Position numbers and translations under genes: made by a program. The notes below the pieces were generated by a model. It saw nothing but the letters and a program-made list of their open reading frames with translations, did not search any database and was not told the origin of the DNA. A stretch of 23,452 nt of DNA from an uncultured Coriobacteriaceae bacterium. Its GTDB lineage: Bacteria; Actinomycetota; Coriobacteriia; Coriobacteriales; Atopobiaceae. The stretch's first letter is position 1. Each line of letters starts with the position of its first letter. The DNA lies in the NCBI GenBank assembly GCA_900551595.1, contig URWR01000006.1:1-23452 (forward strand), given 5' to 3'. This document shows, piece after piece, positions 5,801 to 14,117 of the stretch.

Positions 5801-5927
5801 TAAAGATAGGAAATATACCTAAAAGCAAGATAAAGTAGAAAAATGATAACTCTACAATGCAAGACGTTATGCTTTTGTTTGTCGCGCCTACAAAGCTTGT
5901 TGATACCTGCGTGGAAGGGGAAGCTCG

Positions 5928-7037
5928 ATGGCAGAACTCACGCTCGAACATGTGAGCAAGAAATATCCCAATGGCTACGAGGGGGTGAAGGATTTTAACC
6001 TCGAAATTGCCGACAAGGAATTCATTATTTTTGTTGGACCGTCGGGTTGCGGTAAGTCAACAACGCTGCGCATGATTGCCGGACTTGAAGATATTACTTC
6101 CGGCACGCTCAAGATTGACGGGAAGGTTGTGAACGATGTCGAGCCAAAGGACCGCGACATCGCTATGGTCTTCCAGAATTATGCACTGTACCCCCATATG
6201 ACTGTCTATGAGAATATGGCGTTTCCGCTGCGTCTGCGCAAGGCCGACTCCAAGGAAATTGACAGGGTTGTGCATGAGACTGCTCGAATTCTTGACCTTG
6301 AAAAGCTCTTGGACCGTAAGCCCTCCGCGCTTTCAGGTGGTCAGCGTCAACGTGTAGCTATGGGTCGTGCAATTGCTCGTAACCCCAAAGTCTTTCTCAT
6401 GGATGAGCCACTTTCAAACCTTGATGCAAAGCTTCGTGTACAGATGCGTGCCGAGATCTCGAAACTGCACGATCGTTTGGGCGCCACCATTATTTATGTA
6501 ACGCACGACCAAACTGAAGCTATGACGCTTGGTACTCGTATCGTTGTTATGAAAGATGGCGTCATGCAGCAGGTGGACACACCTTCGAAGCTCTACAACG
6601 AGCCTTGCAATCTTTTTGTGGCAGGCTTTATTGGTTCTCCTCAGATGAACTTTGTCGATGCCACTGTAGGCGAGCGCGCCGGAAAGATTACGCTCACCTT
6701 TGGTTCAAACACCATTACGGTACCTGAGTCAAAGGCTGCTGCATTAAGGCCATATATTGGCAAAGTTGTTGTTGCCGGAATCCGTCCTGAAGACGTTGTT
6801 GAAGAGCACGAATATTCCGAGCAAAAGTTTTTGTCTGAGTCGATTGAGGCGTCTGTAACTGTTTATGAGCTTCTCGGTTCAGAGGCAATGATTTATGGCG
6901 AGGTTGACGGCGGCGTTATCTCCGCGCACCTCTCTGCAACAAATCCTGTTCGTACAGGCAGCCGGATTAAGGTCGCTTTTGATGTGAACAAGCTTCATGT
7001 ATTCGATAAAGAGACCGAGCTCGCCATTGTTCATTAA
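5928..7037 (+). CDS. msmK: ABC sugar importer ATPase, MsmK/UgpC-like
   Basis: Hydrolyses ATP on the cytoplasmic side to drive the two permeases encoded downstream. The 369 residues have the MalK/MsmK layout: Walker A GPSGCGKST (37-45), Q-loop Q83, signature LSGGQ (135-139), Walker B VFLMDE (155-160), D-loop SNLD and switch histidine H193 (THD). A TOBE-type regulatory domain follows from about 235 to the end. AGGGG lies 7 bases before the ATG. It is the first gene of the operon, and the binding-protein gene follows after 21 bp. In other Gram-positives one MsmK serves several importers, so it may have partners outside this locus. Here its place at the head of the operon suggests that it is at least dedicated to this one. 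Confidence 0.9.
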   Translation: MAELTLEHVSKKYPNGYEGVKDFNLEIADKEFIIFVGPSGCGKSTTLRMIAGLEDITSGTLKIDGKVVNDVEPKDRDIAMVFQNYALYPHMTVYENMAFPLRLRKADSKEIDRVVHETARILDLEKLLDRKPSALSGGQRQRVAMGRAIARNPKVFLMDEPLSNLDAKLRVQMRAEISKLHDRLGATIIYVTHDQTEAMTLGTRIVVMKDGVMQQVDTPSKLYNEPCNLFVAGFIGSPQMNFVDATVGERAGKITLTFGSNTITVPESKAAALRPYIGKVVVAGIRPEDVVEEHEYSEQKFLSESIEASVTVYELLGSEAMIYGEVDGGVISAHLSATNPVRTGSRIKVAFDVNKLHVFDKETELAIVH

Positions 7038-7058
7038 GCCCGAAAGGAGACCCAAGTT

Positions 7059-8378
7059 ATGCTGAATAAGCCCATTACGCGGCGTTCACTCCTGGGGCTC
7101 ACTGCTGCTGGTGCAGCAACGCTCATGTTCTCTGGCTGTGCAAGTGAGAGATCGGATGGCAAGACCGAAGTTGAGATTGTGAGCTATAAGCAGGAGGCAA
7201 AAGCCATTTTCGATCAGATCATGGCTGACTTTAACGCTTCGCATGATGACATTGTGCTAACAATTAATAGTCCAGCAGACGCTGTCACTATTATGAAAAC
7301 ACGCTTTGTGCGTGAGAATTATCCCGATGTTATCGGTATTGGTGGAGATGCCGACTACGCCAGTTTTGTTGATTCAAATATCCTGGCAAATGTGTCTGAT
7401 TATCCAGGAATGGCAGACGTTAAAGAGGCCTACATCAATATTCTCAAGAGTGTGACCTACATTCCCATGGATGGCATCTACGGTGTGCCATATGTTGCTA
7501 ATGCAGCTGGTGTCCTCTATAACGTCGACATGTTCAATGAAAAGGGCTGGCAGATCCCTGTAACCTGGGATGAATTGATCAGCCTCTGTGAACAGATAAA
7601 GGCTGAAGGAGAAGTTGCTCCGTTCTATCTGGGCTATCTGGATACCTGGACAATTCTCTCTCCATGGAATTCCATTACCGTAAACATGGTGCCACCAGAT
7701 CTTGCACGCCAAGTAAATGCTGGTAAGGCAACGTTTGCTGAGTATTATGGTGCTCCTGCACGTCGCATGCGTCAGTTGCTTCAATACAGCCAGACGTGTC
7801 TTCCGGGTGAGCCTGGTCCTTTTGCAGCCAGTTATAACGATGCATGCACATCGTTTGCAAATGGCAAGTCGGCTATGTACCCCTGCGGCAGTTTTGCGGT
7901 ACCACAGATTCTTACCGGAAATCCCGATATTAATGTAGGTATGTTTGCAATGCCGTCTGCCGACAATCCAGATGATCGCATTGTGGTATCTGGTGTTGAC
8001 TTGCAGTGGTGCGTTGCTGAGACATGCAAGCACAAAGACGCGGTTTATGAGGTTCTAAGCTACCTTTCTGAGCCGGATAATATGCAGACCTATATTTCTG
8101 ATCAGCGTGCTATTCCCTGCATTGAGGGCGATTTCGAACTTGATCCGCTCTTCGATGGCATCAAGGACTTTTTGGATGAAGGCCGAGTGCTCGACTATCT
8201 GGACCATTCCTATCAGAGTGCTATGGCAGTCGATGCTCAGCTTCAGACAATGCTTCAGGACAACGAAGGATCTGAAGACGAAATTATCGATCGCTTCCTA
8301 TCGAAGTTTGATTCGGATTGGACGCGTTATAACCGCCAAGTTATTCGTAAAGTACAAGAGTACGAGAGTCAGCAGTAA
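7059..8378 (+). CDS. msmE: Sugar-binding lipoprotein, MsmE-like, with Tat-type signal
   Basis: Extracytoplasmic solute-binding protein of the sugar ABC importer. The 439-residue product begins with a signal peptide containing twin arginine TRRSLLG (7-13), a hydrophobic stretch, and a lipobox ending FSGC with Cys27 as the lipidation site. The rest fits family 1 extracellular solute-binding proteins: an early FDQIMADFN helix, YPDVIGIGGD, and YGVPYVANAAGVLYN, which resembles the sugar-contact region in this family. AAAGGAG lies 9 bases before the ATG. Between the ATPase and permease genes, and with alpha-galactosidase downstream, the likely ligands are raffinose-family sugars or melibiose. Export by the Tat route would mean folding before translocation, which is seen for some actinobacterial binding proteins. 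Confidence 0.88.
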   Translation: MLNKPITRRSLLGLTAAGAATLMFSGCASERSDGKTEVEIVSYKQEAKAIFDQIMADFNASHDDIVLTINSPADAVTIMKTRFVRENYPDVIGIGGDADYASFVDSNILANVSDYPGMADVKEAYINILKSVTYIPMDGIYGVPYVANAAGVLYNVDMFNEKGWQIPVTWDELISLCEQIKAEGEVAPFYLGYLDTWTILSPWNSITVNMVPPDLARQVNAGKATFAEYYGAPARRMRQLLQYSQTCLPGEPGPFAASYNDACTSFANGKSAMYPCGSFAVPQILTGNPDINVGMFAMPSADNPDDRIVVSGVDLQWCVAETCKHKDAVYEVLSYLSEPDNMQTYISDQRAIPCIEGDFELDPLFDGIKDFLDEGRVLDYLDHSYQSAMAVDAQLQTMLQDNEGSEDEIIDRFLSKFDSDWTRYNRQVIRKVQEYESQQ

Positions 8379-8390
8379 GGGGGGAGTGCT

Positions 8391-9260
8391 ATGGCAAATC
8401 TTAGTAAGAGCAAGGTGGGCTCAGGACGCATGAAAACGTTTTATGCCATCCTCATCCCGGTGCTTATTCTATTTATCGCATTTAATACATTTCCACTGCT
8501 TACAGGCTTTTTCTACAGCTTTACCAACTCAAAGGGCTTTGGTTCATACGAAATAGTAGGGCTTCAGAATTACATCGATCTTTTCAGTGATGCGCGTGTA
8601 GGCAATTCTTACCTTTTCACCTTTAAGGTTGCAGTTGTTGCAACAATTCTGACGAATGTGTTTTCTCTTATGCTTGCTATTGCGCTTTCGAGCAAAATCA
8701 AGTTTAAGAGTGCTCTTCGCGGAATGTTTTTCGTTCCAAAGATTCTGGGTGCCTTGGTAGTTGGTTATGTTTTCAGCTATCTCTTCACATGGATTATCCC
8801 AGCAATTACCGGAACCGAATCAATCTTGGCTTCGCCGAGTTTGGCTTGGATTGCAATCGTAGTTGTATTGATTTGGCAGGGCTGTGCTCAAACGACCATT
8901 ATTTATATTACGGGTCTTTCTTCAGTGCCTGAGGATGTCTATGAGGCCGGCAGTCTTGATGGTGCAACCGGATGGAACAAGTTCCGCTACATTACGTTGC
9001 CGCTTATTATGCCTGCCGTCACAACAAATATGGTGTTAGTGATGAAGGACATGCTCATGGTGTTCGATCAGATCATTGCTATGACATCTGGTGGCCCGTC
9101 TCAGTCTACAGAGTCTATTTCTTTCCTTATCTATAACAATGGTCTTGCAGGTGGACAGTTTGGCTTCCAGTGCGCTAACGCGGTCATTTTCTTCATTCTT
9201 ATTGCAGTTATCTCCATCATTCAGACGAACTTCTTGAGCAGTAGAGAGGAGCAGCTCTAA
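8391..9260 (+). CDS. msmF: ABC sugar permease, MsmF-like
   Basis: One of two membrane subunits of the importer, 289 residues with about six membrane helices. The first is at roughly 16-40; others lie near 78-100, 112-135, 151-170, 203-228 and 262-282. The cytoplasmic EAA loop that docks with the ATPase is EAGSLDGATGWNKFRYITLP (185-204). GGGGGAG lies 4 bases before the ATG. It starts 12 bp after the binding-protein gene and overlaps the next permease gene by one base (TAATG), so translation is coupled. MalF-type topology is expected, but without the large periplasmic insert. Confidence 0.9.
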   Translation: MANLSKSKVGSGRMKTFYAILIPVLILFIAFNTFPLLTGFFYSFTNSKGFGSYEIVGLQNYIDLFSDARVGNSYLFTFKVAVVATILTNVFSLMLAIALSSKIKFKSALRGMFFVPKILGALVVGYVFSYLFTWIIPAITGTESILASPSLAWIAIVVVLIWQGCAQTTIIYITGLSSVPEDVYEAGSLDGATGWNKFRYITLPLIMPAVTTNMVLVMKDMLMVFDQIIAMTSGGPSQSTESISFLIYNNGLAGGQFGFQCANAVIFFILIAVISIIQTNFLSSREEQL

Positions 9261-10108
9261 TGGCTAAAGATGCATATGGTGCTAAGGTCAAAGAGCGGGT
9301 TAACTGGCCCATTACCATCGCTCTGATTCTCCTCGCGATTGTAGTAATTGTTTTTCCGCTTTATATGACGGCACGTATTTCCGTGTCAGAGACTATGCCA
9401 ACAGGTCTCGAAATTTTTACACTGCCCGCTCACTGGGATTTTGCAAACTTTCTTGAGGCAATAAAGGAAACGCAGTTCTTCAGCTCATTTTTGAACTCGC
9501 TGCTTATTACGGTCGTTGCGGTAGTGGTTTCGATTCTTCTGCACTCTCTTGCCGCCTATGCTATTGGGCGCAATATGGACCGTAAACCTTTTAAGTGGTC
9601 GTATCTCTTCATTATCGCTGGTATGTATGTTCCGTTTGCAATTCTTATGATGCCGCTTGTTAAGCAGACAGCCATCCTTCATCTGGATAATATGCTGGGT
9701 GTCATGATTCTGTATATCGTGTTCTACATGCCTATGAACATCATGCTTTACACGGGTTATCTCAGGAACATCCCCATTGCCCTTGAGGAAGCAGCCCGTG
9801 TGGACGGCGCCTCTACATGGACAACATTCTGGAAGATTATCTTTCCTATCATGAAGCCCATGCATGCTACTGTTGCAGTCATTACGGGACTCGCTGTATG
9901 GAATGATGTTATGACCCCGCTGGTAATCATGGGCGGCTCGGGTGTATATACGCTCCCGCTTGCACAGATGAGCTTCCAGACAGCATTTGGTACCGACTAT
10001 CCACTTGCATTTGCTTCTTATCTGCTCGCTATGCTTCCGATGATTATCTTCTACATCTTTGCTCAGAAGCAGATTATCGGTGGTGTTACCAACGGTGCTG
10101 TGAAGTAG
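9260..10108 (+). CDS. msmG: ABC sugar permease, MsmG-like
   Basis: Second membrane subunit, 282 residues of MalG type. A first helix lies at about 17-38 and the remaining helices at about 76-103, 113-133, 144-166, 199-215 and 251-270. The EAA loop is LEEAARVDGASTWTTFWKII (175-194). The start overlaps the stop of the preceding permease by one base, and GGAG sits 8 bases upstream inside that gene. The long hydrophilic loop between helices 1 and 2 is usual in MalG-like subunits. It would form a heterodimer with the MsmF-like protein. A 129-bp gap with a stable hairpin separates it from the alpha-galactosidase gene, so expression may step down there. Confidence 0.9.
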   Translation: MAKDAYGAKVKERVNWPITIALILLAIVVIVFPLYMTARISVSETMPTGLEIFTLPAHWDFANFLEAIKETQFFSSFLNSLLITVVAVVVSILLHSLAAYAIGRNMDRKPFKWSYLFIIAGMYVPFAILMMPLVKQTAILHLDNMLGVMILYIVFYMPMNIMLYTGYLRNIPIALEEAARVDGASTWTTFWKIIFPIMKPMHATVAVITGLAVWNDVMTPLVIMGGSGVYTLPLAQMSFQTAFGTDYPLAFASYLLAMLPMIIFYIFAQKQIIGGVTNGAVK

Positions 10109-10151
10109 CAAATACTGTAGCAGTGCTGAGGGGAACTTTATATTGAGTTGC

Positions 10152-10184
10152 GCTCCAATCGAGTCACTGAGGCACGATTGGAGC
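10152..10184 (+). promoter_or_regulatory. Intercistronic hairpin between permease and alpha-galactosidase genes
   Basis: GCTCCAATCG (10152-10161) pairs perfectly with CGATTGGAGC (10175-10184) around a 13-base loop. The following bases are CTCTCTAT rather than a T-run, so it is not a strong terminator. It may stabilise or delimit the transporter mRNA, or cause partial read-through. Confidence 0.5.
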
Positions 10185-10237
10185 ACCTCTCTATAAGGCA
10201 TTAGCTGTTGAATTATCTTTGGAAAGGCCCTGGATTC

Positions 10238-12430
10238 ATGCCGATTGATTTTAATTCCGCAACGAAACTCATCATGCTTACTACCGATACAACGACATAT
10301 CAAATGAAGGTTGATCCTTACGGTTACCTGATACATCTCTATTATGGTGCTCGTACGTCAGGTGATATGTCATATCTTGTAACGTATGCAGACCGCAGCG
10401 GTATGTGTGGTTGCCCTTATGATGTGCATGACCGCACCTATTCGCTTGATGTATTGCCTCAAGAATTCCCCTTCCAGGGGAGCGGCGATATGCGCAGTCC
10501 TTTGCTTGTTGTGCGCGATGCTGAGGGTGCATTTGGCTGTGACTTACGCTATGTAGGTCATACCATTTCAAACGGCATGTTCTCACTTCCGGGACTTCCA
10601 GCTGTTTACAGCGAGGAAGATGATGAGGCTCAGTCTCTCTCTGTTCAATTACGTGACGAGCGACTTGGGCTTGAGGTTGAGCTGCTCTATGGTGTGTTGC
10701 CACATTTTGATGTGATTACACGTGCGCTCATTGTTACTAATGCGGGCAATGCTTCTGTAACCGTTGAGCGTTTACAGAGTGCTTGTCTCGATTTTGTTCA
10801 CGGCGATCTTGATGTCATGACATTTAATGGCAGACACGCAATGGAGCGTAGGCCAGATCGTCATCGTATTGGACATGGTTCATTCTCAGTGGGCAGTCGT
10901 CGTGGCATGTCATCGAATCAATACAGTCCATTTATGATTGTTTGCGATCATGCTGCAACTGAATTCAATGGGCGCGCTTGGGCAATGAACTATGTTTATA
11001 GCGGTGGTTTTGAAGCTGAGGTGGAGCGCGATCAGTACAACCAGGTTCGTGTACAGATGGGCCTTTCTGATGACCGCTTCTCATATCCTCTCAATCCCGG
11101 CGAGCGTTTGGTTGCTCCAGAAGTCATCATGGCCTATTCACATGAGGGCATCGGGCGTATATCTAACATTATGCATCGATGCATCAGGAAGCGCGTGTGC
11201 CGGGGATATTGGCGCGATCGCCGCCGTCCCGTGCTTGTAAATAGCTGGGAGGCAATGCACTTTAATTTCAATGGCGACTCCTTGCTGGATCTTGCCAAAA
11301 CAGCAGCTGATCTTGGTATAGAGCTGTTTGTGATGGACGATGGCTGGTTTGCAGAGCGCGATAACGATATTTGCTCGCTCGGCGACTGGCGTGTTAATGA
11401 GAAAAAACTCGGCAGATCACTCGCGGAACTTGCAGATCAGATAAATGATCTTGGTCTTAAGTTTGGTATTTGGGTAGAGCCTGAAATGATCAGCGAGGAC
11501 AGCGATTTGTATCGTGCTCATCCTGATTGGGTCCTCGCACTTCCTGGAAAAGCTCCCACCCTTGGGCGTGATCAGCTTGTTCTTGATCTATCGCGAGTTG
11601 ACGTGCGAGATAATTTGTTTGAGCAACTCTGCGGCATACTTGATCAGGCGCATATTGAGTACGTTAAGTGGGACTACAACCGTTGTATTACCGATGCGTA
11701 TTCCCGTACAACAACTGATCAGGGCAAAGTGCTCTACGACTATATGATTGGTGTCTATGACCTGCTTGAACGTCTGATAAAGCGCTATCCCAAAGTGCTG
11801 TTTGAGGGGTGCTCTGCCGGAGGTGGCCGTTATGATGCGGGCATGATGTATTACACCCCTCAAATCTGGACGAGCGATAATACCGACGCAGATAATCGCC
11901 TCACAATTCAATATGGATCATCATTTGGGTTCCCACTTTCAGTTATGGGTGCACATGTATCTGCATGTCCAAATGAGATAAATAATCGTACGGTACCCTT
12001 AACGACGCGCGGACATGTGGCCATGGCAGGCGGTAGTTTTGGATACGAACTAGATTTAAATGAGCTGCCTGGTCGTGCTTTCGATCATATTCGCCGTCAG
12101 ATCAGCCTTTATCACGAAATAGAGAACATAGTTTGCGAAGGAGAGCTCTATCGACTTTCTTCGCCTATGGATGATGATGTGTGTGCCTGGGAGAACGTGT
12201 TAGAGGATGGTTCTGAGGCAATTATGACGGCAGTTGTCCTTAAGGTTGAAGGGTATGCCCAAGCAAATTACGTAACATTGCGCGGTTTAACTCCAGGGGC
12301 TAACTATCGCGAGCTCACCACAGGAGTGGTGTATCCCGCAAATGCCCTTATGGATATGGGAATGCCATTGCCGGTTAATACAGAAATGTATGCATCCTAT
12401 CTCTATCGTTTCGAGCGAGTAGAGGGATAA
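10238..12430 (+). CDS. aga: Alpha-galactosidase, glycoside hydrolase family 36
   Basis: Removes terminal alpha-1,6-galactose from melibiose, raffinose and stachyose. It has no signal peptide, so it acts on sugars after import. I chose the ATG at 10238 (AAAGG 10 bases upstream) rather than a TTG 30 bases earlier, giving 730 residues, the usual size for tetrameric bacterial GH36 enzymes. An N-terminal beta-sandwich (about 1-320) precedes the barrel, which starts at RPVLVNSWEA (330-339). Motifs are MDDGWF (366-371), GIWVEPEM (410-417), YVKWDYNR with nucleophile D479, CSAGGGRYD (525-533) and WTSDNTDA with acid/base D547. The two catalytic positions agree closely with D482 and D548 of the Lactobacillus acidophilus enzyme. 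A beta-rich C-terminal domain ends the protein. Confidence 0.93.
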   Translation: MPIDFNSATKLIMLTTDTTTYQMKVDPYGYLIHLYYGARTSGDMSYLVTYADRSGMCGCPYDVHDRTYSLDVLPQEFPFQGSGDMRSPLLVVRDAEGAFGCDLRYVGHTISNGMFSLPGLPAVYSEEDDEAQSLSVQLRDERLGLEVELLYGVLPHFDVITRALIVTNAGNASVTVERLQSACLDFVHGDLDVMTFNGRHAMERRPDRHRIGHGSFSVGSRRGMSSNQYSPFMIVCDHAATEFNGRAWAMNYVYSGGFEAEVERDQYNQVRVQMGLSDDRFSYPLNPGERLVAPEVIMAYSHEGIGRISNIMHRCIRKRVCRGYWRDRRRPVLVNSWEAMHFNFNGDSLLDLAKTAADLGIELFVMDDGWFAERDNDICSLGDWRVNEKKLGRSLAELADQINDLGLKFGIWVEPEMISEDSDLYRAHPDWVLALPGKAPTLGRDQLVLDLSRVDVRDNLFEQLCGILDQAHIEYVKWDYNRCITDAYSRTTTDQGKVLYDYMIGVYDLLERLIKRYPKVLFEGCSAGGGRYDAGMMYYTPQIWTSDNTDADNRLTIQYGSSFGFPLSVMGAHVSACPNEINNRTVPLTTRGHVAMAGGSFGYELDLNELPGRAFDHIRRQISLYHEIENIVCEGELYRLSSPMDDDVCAWENVLEDGSEAIMTAVVLKVEGYAQANYVTLRGLTPGANYRELTTGVVYPANALMDMGMPLPVNTEMYASYLYRFERVEG

Positions 12431-12529
12431 AGGTCTGCAAAAAATCAGCCGATATAACCTGCTGTGGATCCTGGTTGAACTCAAACAAGCGCACAGCATG
12501 TTGCTTTATAGCAGCAGGACGGAGATGCG

Positions 12530-14101
12530 ATGAACGCTTCATGGTTTCGCAATGCTGAGGATGGTGTAGCAGCTCTCGTTGCTTACGCTCTTGATCGCCA
12601 ACTCATTGGCGAAGAAGATATAGTGTTTGCTTCAAACCAACTTTTCGATGCGTTGCACTACGAGCCTCAAGCCACCTTTGAGCCAATTCAGGCCACAGCA
12701 CAGGCGGCAAAGCCTCCACTAGAGGAGCTTTTGGCATGCTTGCTCGACGATGCTGTTGCCCGGGGAGTTATTGAAGACGGCATAGCCAGTCGTGATCTTT
12801 TTGATACACGGCTTATGGGCTGTGTTACGCCGCGTCCAAGCCAAGTGGTTCATACGTTCTGGAAGCGCTATCACGATTCTTGTGAGAGTGCTACGGACTA
12901 TCTCTACAAACTTGCGCTCGATTCCGACTATATTCGCTCATATCGAATTGCACGAGATAAAAAATGGGTGGTTGCTACTCGGTATGGCGATTTGGATATC
13001 ACTATCAACCTCTCGAAGCCTGAGAAAGATCCAAAGGCTATAGCAGCCGCCCTCAAAAATAAAGGCAATAAGGGAAGCTATCCTCGTTGTCAGTTGTGTT
13101 GTGAAAACGAGGGCTATGCAGGCAGACTTGATCATCCGGCTCGCCAAACAATTCGGCTGATTCCACTTACCTTGGCAGATGAGCCATGGTATTTGCAGTA
13201 CAGCCCGTATGTGTATTACAACGAGCACTGCATTGTGCTCTCGCGCCAGCACGTTCCAATGCGTATTGATCGCGTAACGTTTGAACGCCTTCTCGAGTTT
13301 GTCACTATATTTCCGCACTACACGCTTGGCTCAAACGCCGACCTTCCTATTGTGGGTGGCTCAATTCTTACGCATGAGCACTATCAGGGAGGGCGGTATA
13401 CGTTTGCTATGGCTCGAGCCGGCATGCGTAAACGAATAGTTTTCCCTGGTTTTGAGGATGTAGAGGCTGGCATTGTTGACTGGCCTATGTCGGTTATCCG
13501 ACTTGATAGCTCTGAGCCTGCCCGTCTTGTGGAGCTTGCCAACAAAATTCTTACGACATGGCGCAGTTACTCCGATGCATCCGTGGATATTTTGGCTGAA
13601 ACAGATGGCGTGCCTCATAACACGATTACGCCTATTGCACGACGCCGTGGACAAATGTATGAGCTTGATCTCGTACTTCGAAATAATCGGACAACTGAAG
13701 AGTATCCACTCGGCATTTTCCATCCCCATCAGGAGCTTCATCACATTAAAAAAGAGAATATCGGCTTGATTGAAGTGATGGGTCTTGCTGTGCTGCCCGC
13801 ACGCCTGGTGGGTGAGATGGACGAACTCAAACGTATGATTCTTGCGGGAGAAGATCCAGCAACAAATCCGGTGTGTGCTGCTCACGCTCCATGGGCGGCT
13901 GAAGTCTTACAGCGCCATCCCGCGTATGCACCCGAAAATATCCAGAACCTCGATAGTGCAGCAGCGGCAGCAGAGCTTGATCACATTATTGAACAGGAAA
14001 TAGGCGCGGTATTTGCCCGCGTGCTTGAACAGTGTGCTGTTTTTGCCGATAACGACGAAGGGCACGAGGCACTCGATAGGTTTATTGCGAGTGTGCAATA
14101 G
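12530..14101 (+). CDS. galT: Galactose-1-phosphate uridylyltransferase, type 2
   Basis: Exchanges UMP between UDP-glucose and galactose-1-phosphate in the Leloir pathway. The 523-residue length and sequence fit the type-2 family found in firmicutes and some actinobacteria, not the 350-residue E. coli type. The active-site segment GGSILTHEHYQGG (276-288) has His-Glu-His at 282-284, where type 1 enzymes have His-Pro-His. RCQLC (186-190) is a possible metal-binding or structural pair. GGAG lies 5 bases before the ATG. The 99-bp gap after the alpha-galactosidase gene holds no clear promoter. galK follows after 16 bp. The enzyme depends on UDP-galactose 4-epimerase to complete the pathway, which is not encoded in this window. 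Confidence 0.93.
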   Translation: MNASWFRNAEDGVAALVAYALDRQLIGEEDIVFASNQLFDALHYEPQATFEPIQATAQAAKPPLEELLACLLDDAVARGVIEDGIASRDLFDTRLMGCVTPRPSQVVHTFWKRYHDSCESATDYLYKLALDSDYIRSYRIARDKKWVVATRYGDLDITINLSKPEKDPKAIAAALKNKGNKGSYPRCQLCCENEGYAGRLDHPARQTIRLIPLTLADEPWYLQYSPYVYYNEHCIVLSRQHVPMRIDRVTFERLLEFVTIFPHYTLGSNADLPIVGGSILTHEHYQGGRYTFAMARAGMRKRIVFPGFEDVEAGIVDWPMSVIRLDSSEPARLVELANKILTTWRSYSDASVDILAETDGVPHNTITPIARRRGQMYELDLVLRNNRTTEEYPLGIFHPHQELHHIKKENIGLIEVMGLAVLPARLVGEMDELKRMILAGEDPATNPVCAAHAPWAAEVLQRHPAYAPENIQNLDSAAAAAELDHIIEQEIGAVFARVLEQCAVFADNDEGHEALDRFIASVQ

Positions 14102-14117
14102 AACAAAAGGAGACATC

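Larger units (their letters stand above)
5508..5927. promoter_or_regulatory. AT-rich divergent regulatory region
   Basis: This is the 420-bp gap between the divergent regulator and the transport operon. Bases 5521-5880 contain 96 G/C in 360 (27%), counted, against roughly half in the genes. It holds A- and T-tracts, a plausible plus-strand promoter (5674-5702), a minus-strand TATAAT at 5540-5545 suited to the regulator gene, a perfect palindrome and repeated words. No open frame looks coding. Such composition suits bent DNA, UP-element-like activation or silencing by an AT-binding protein. Confidence 0.7.
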
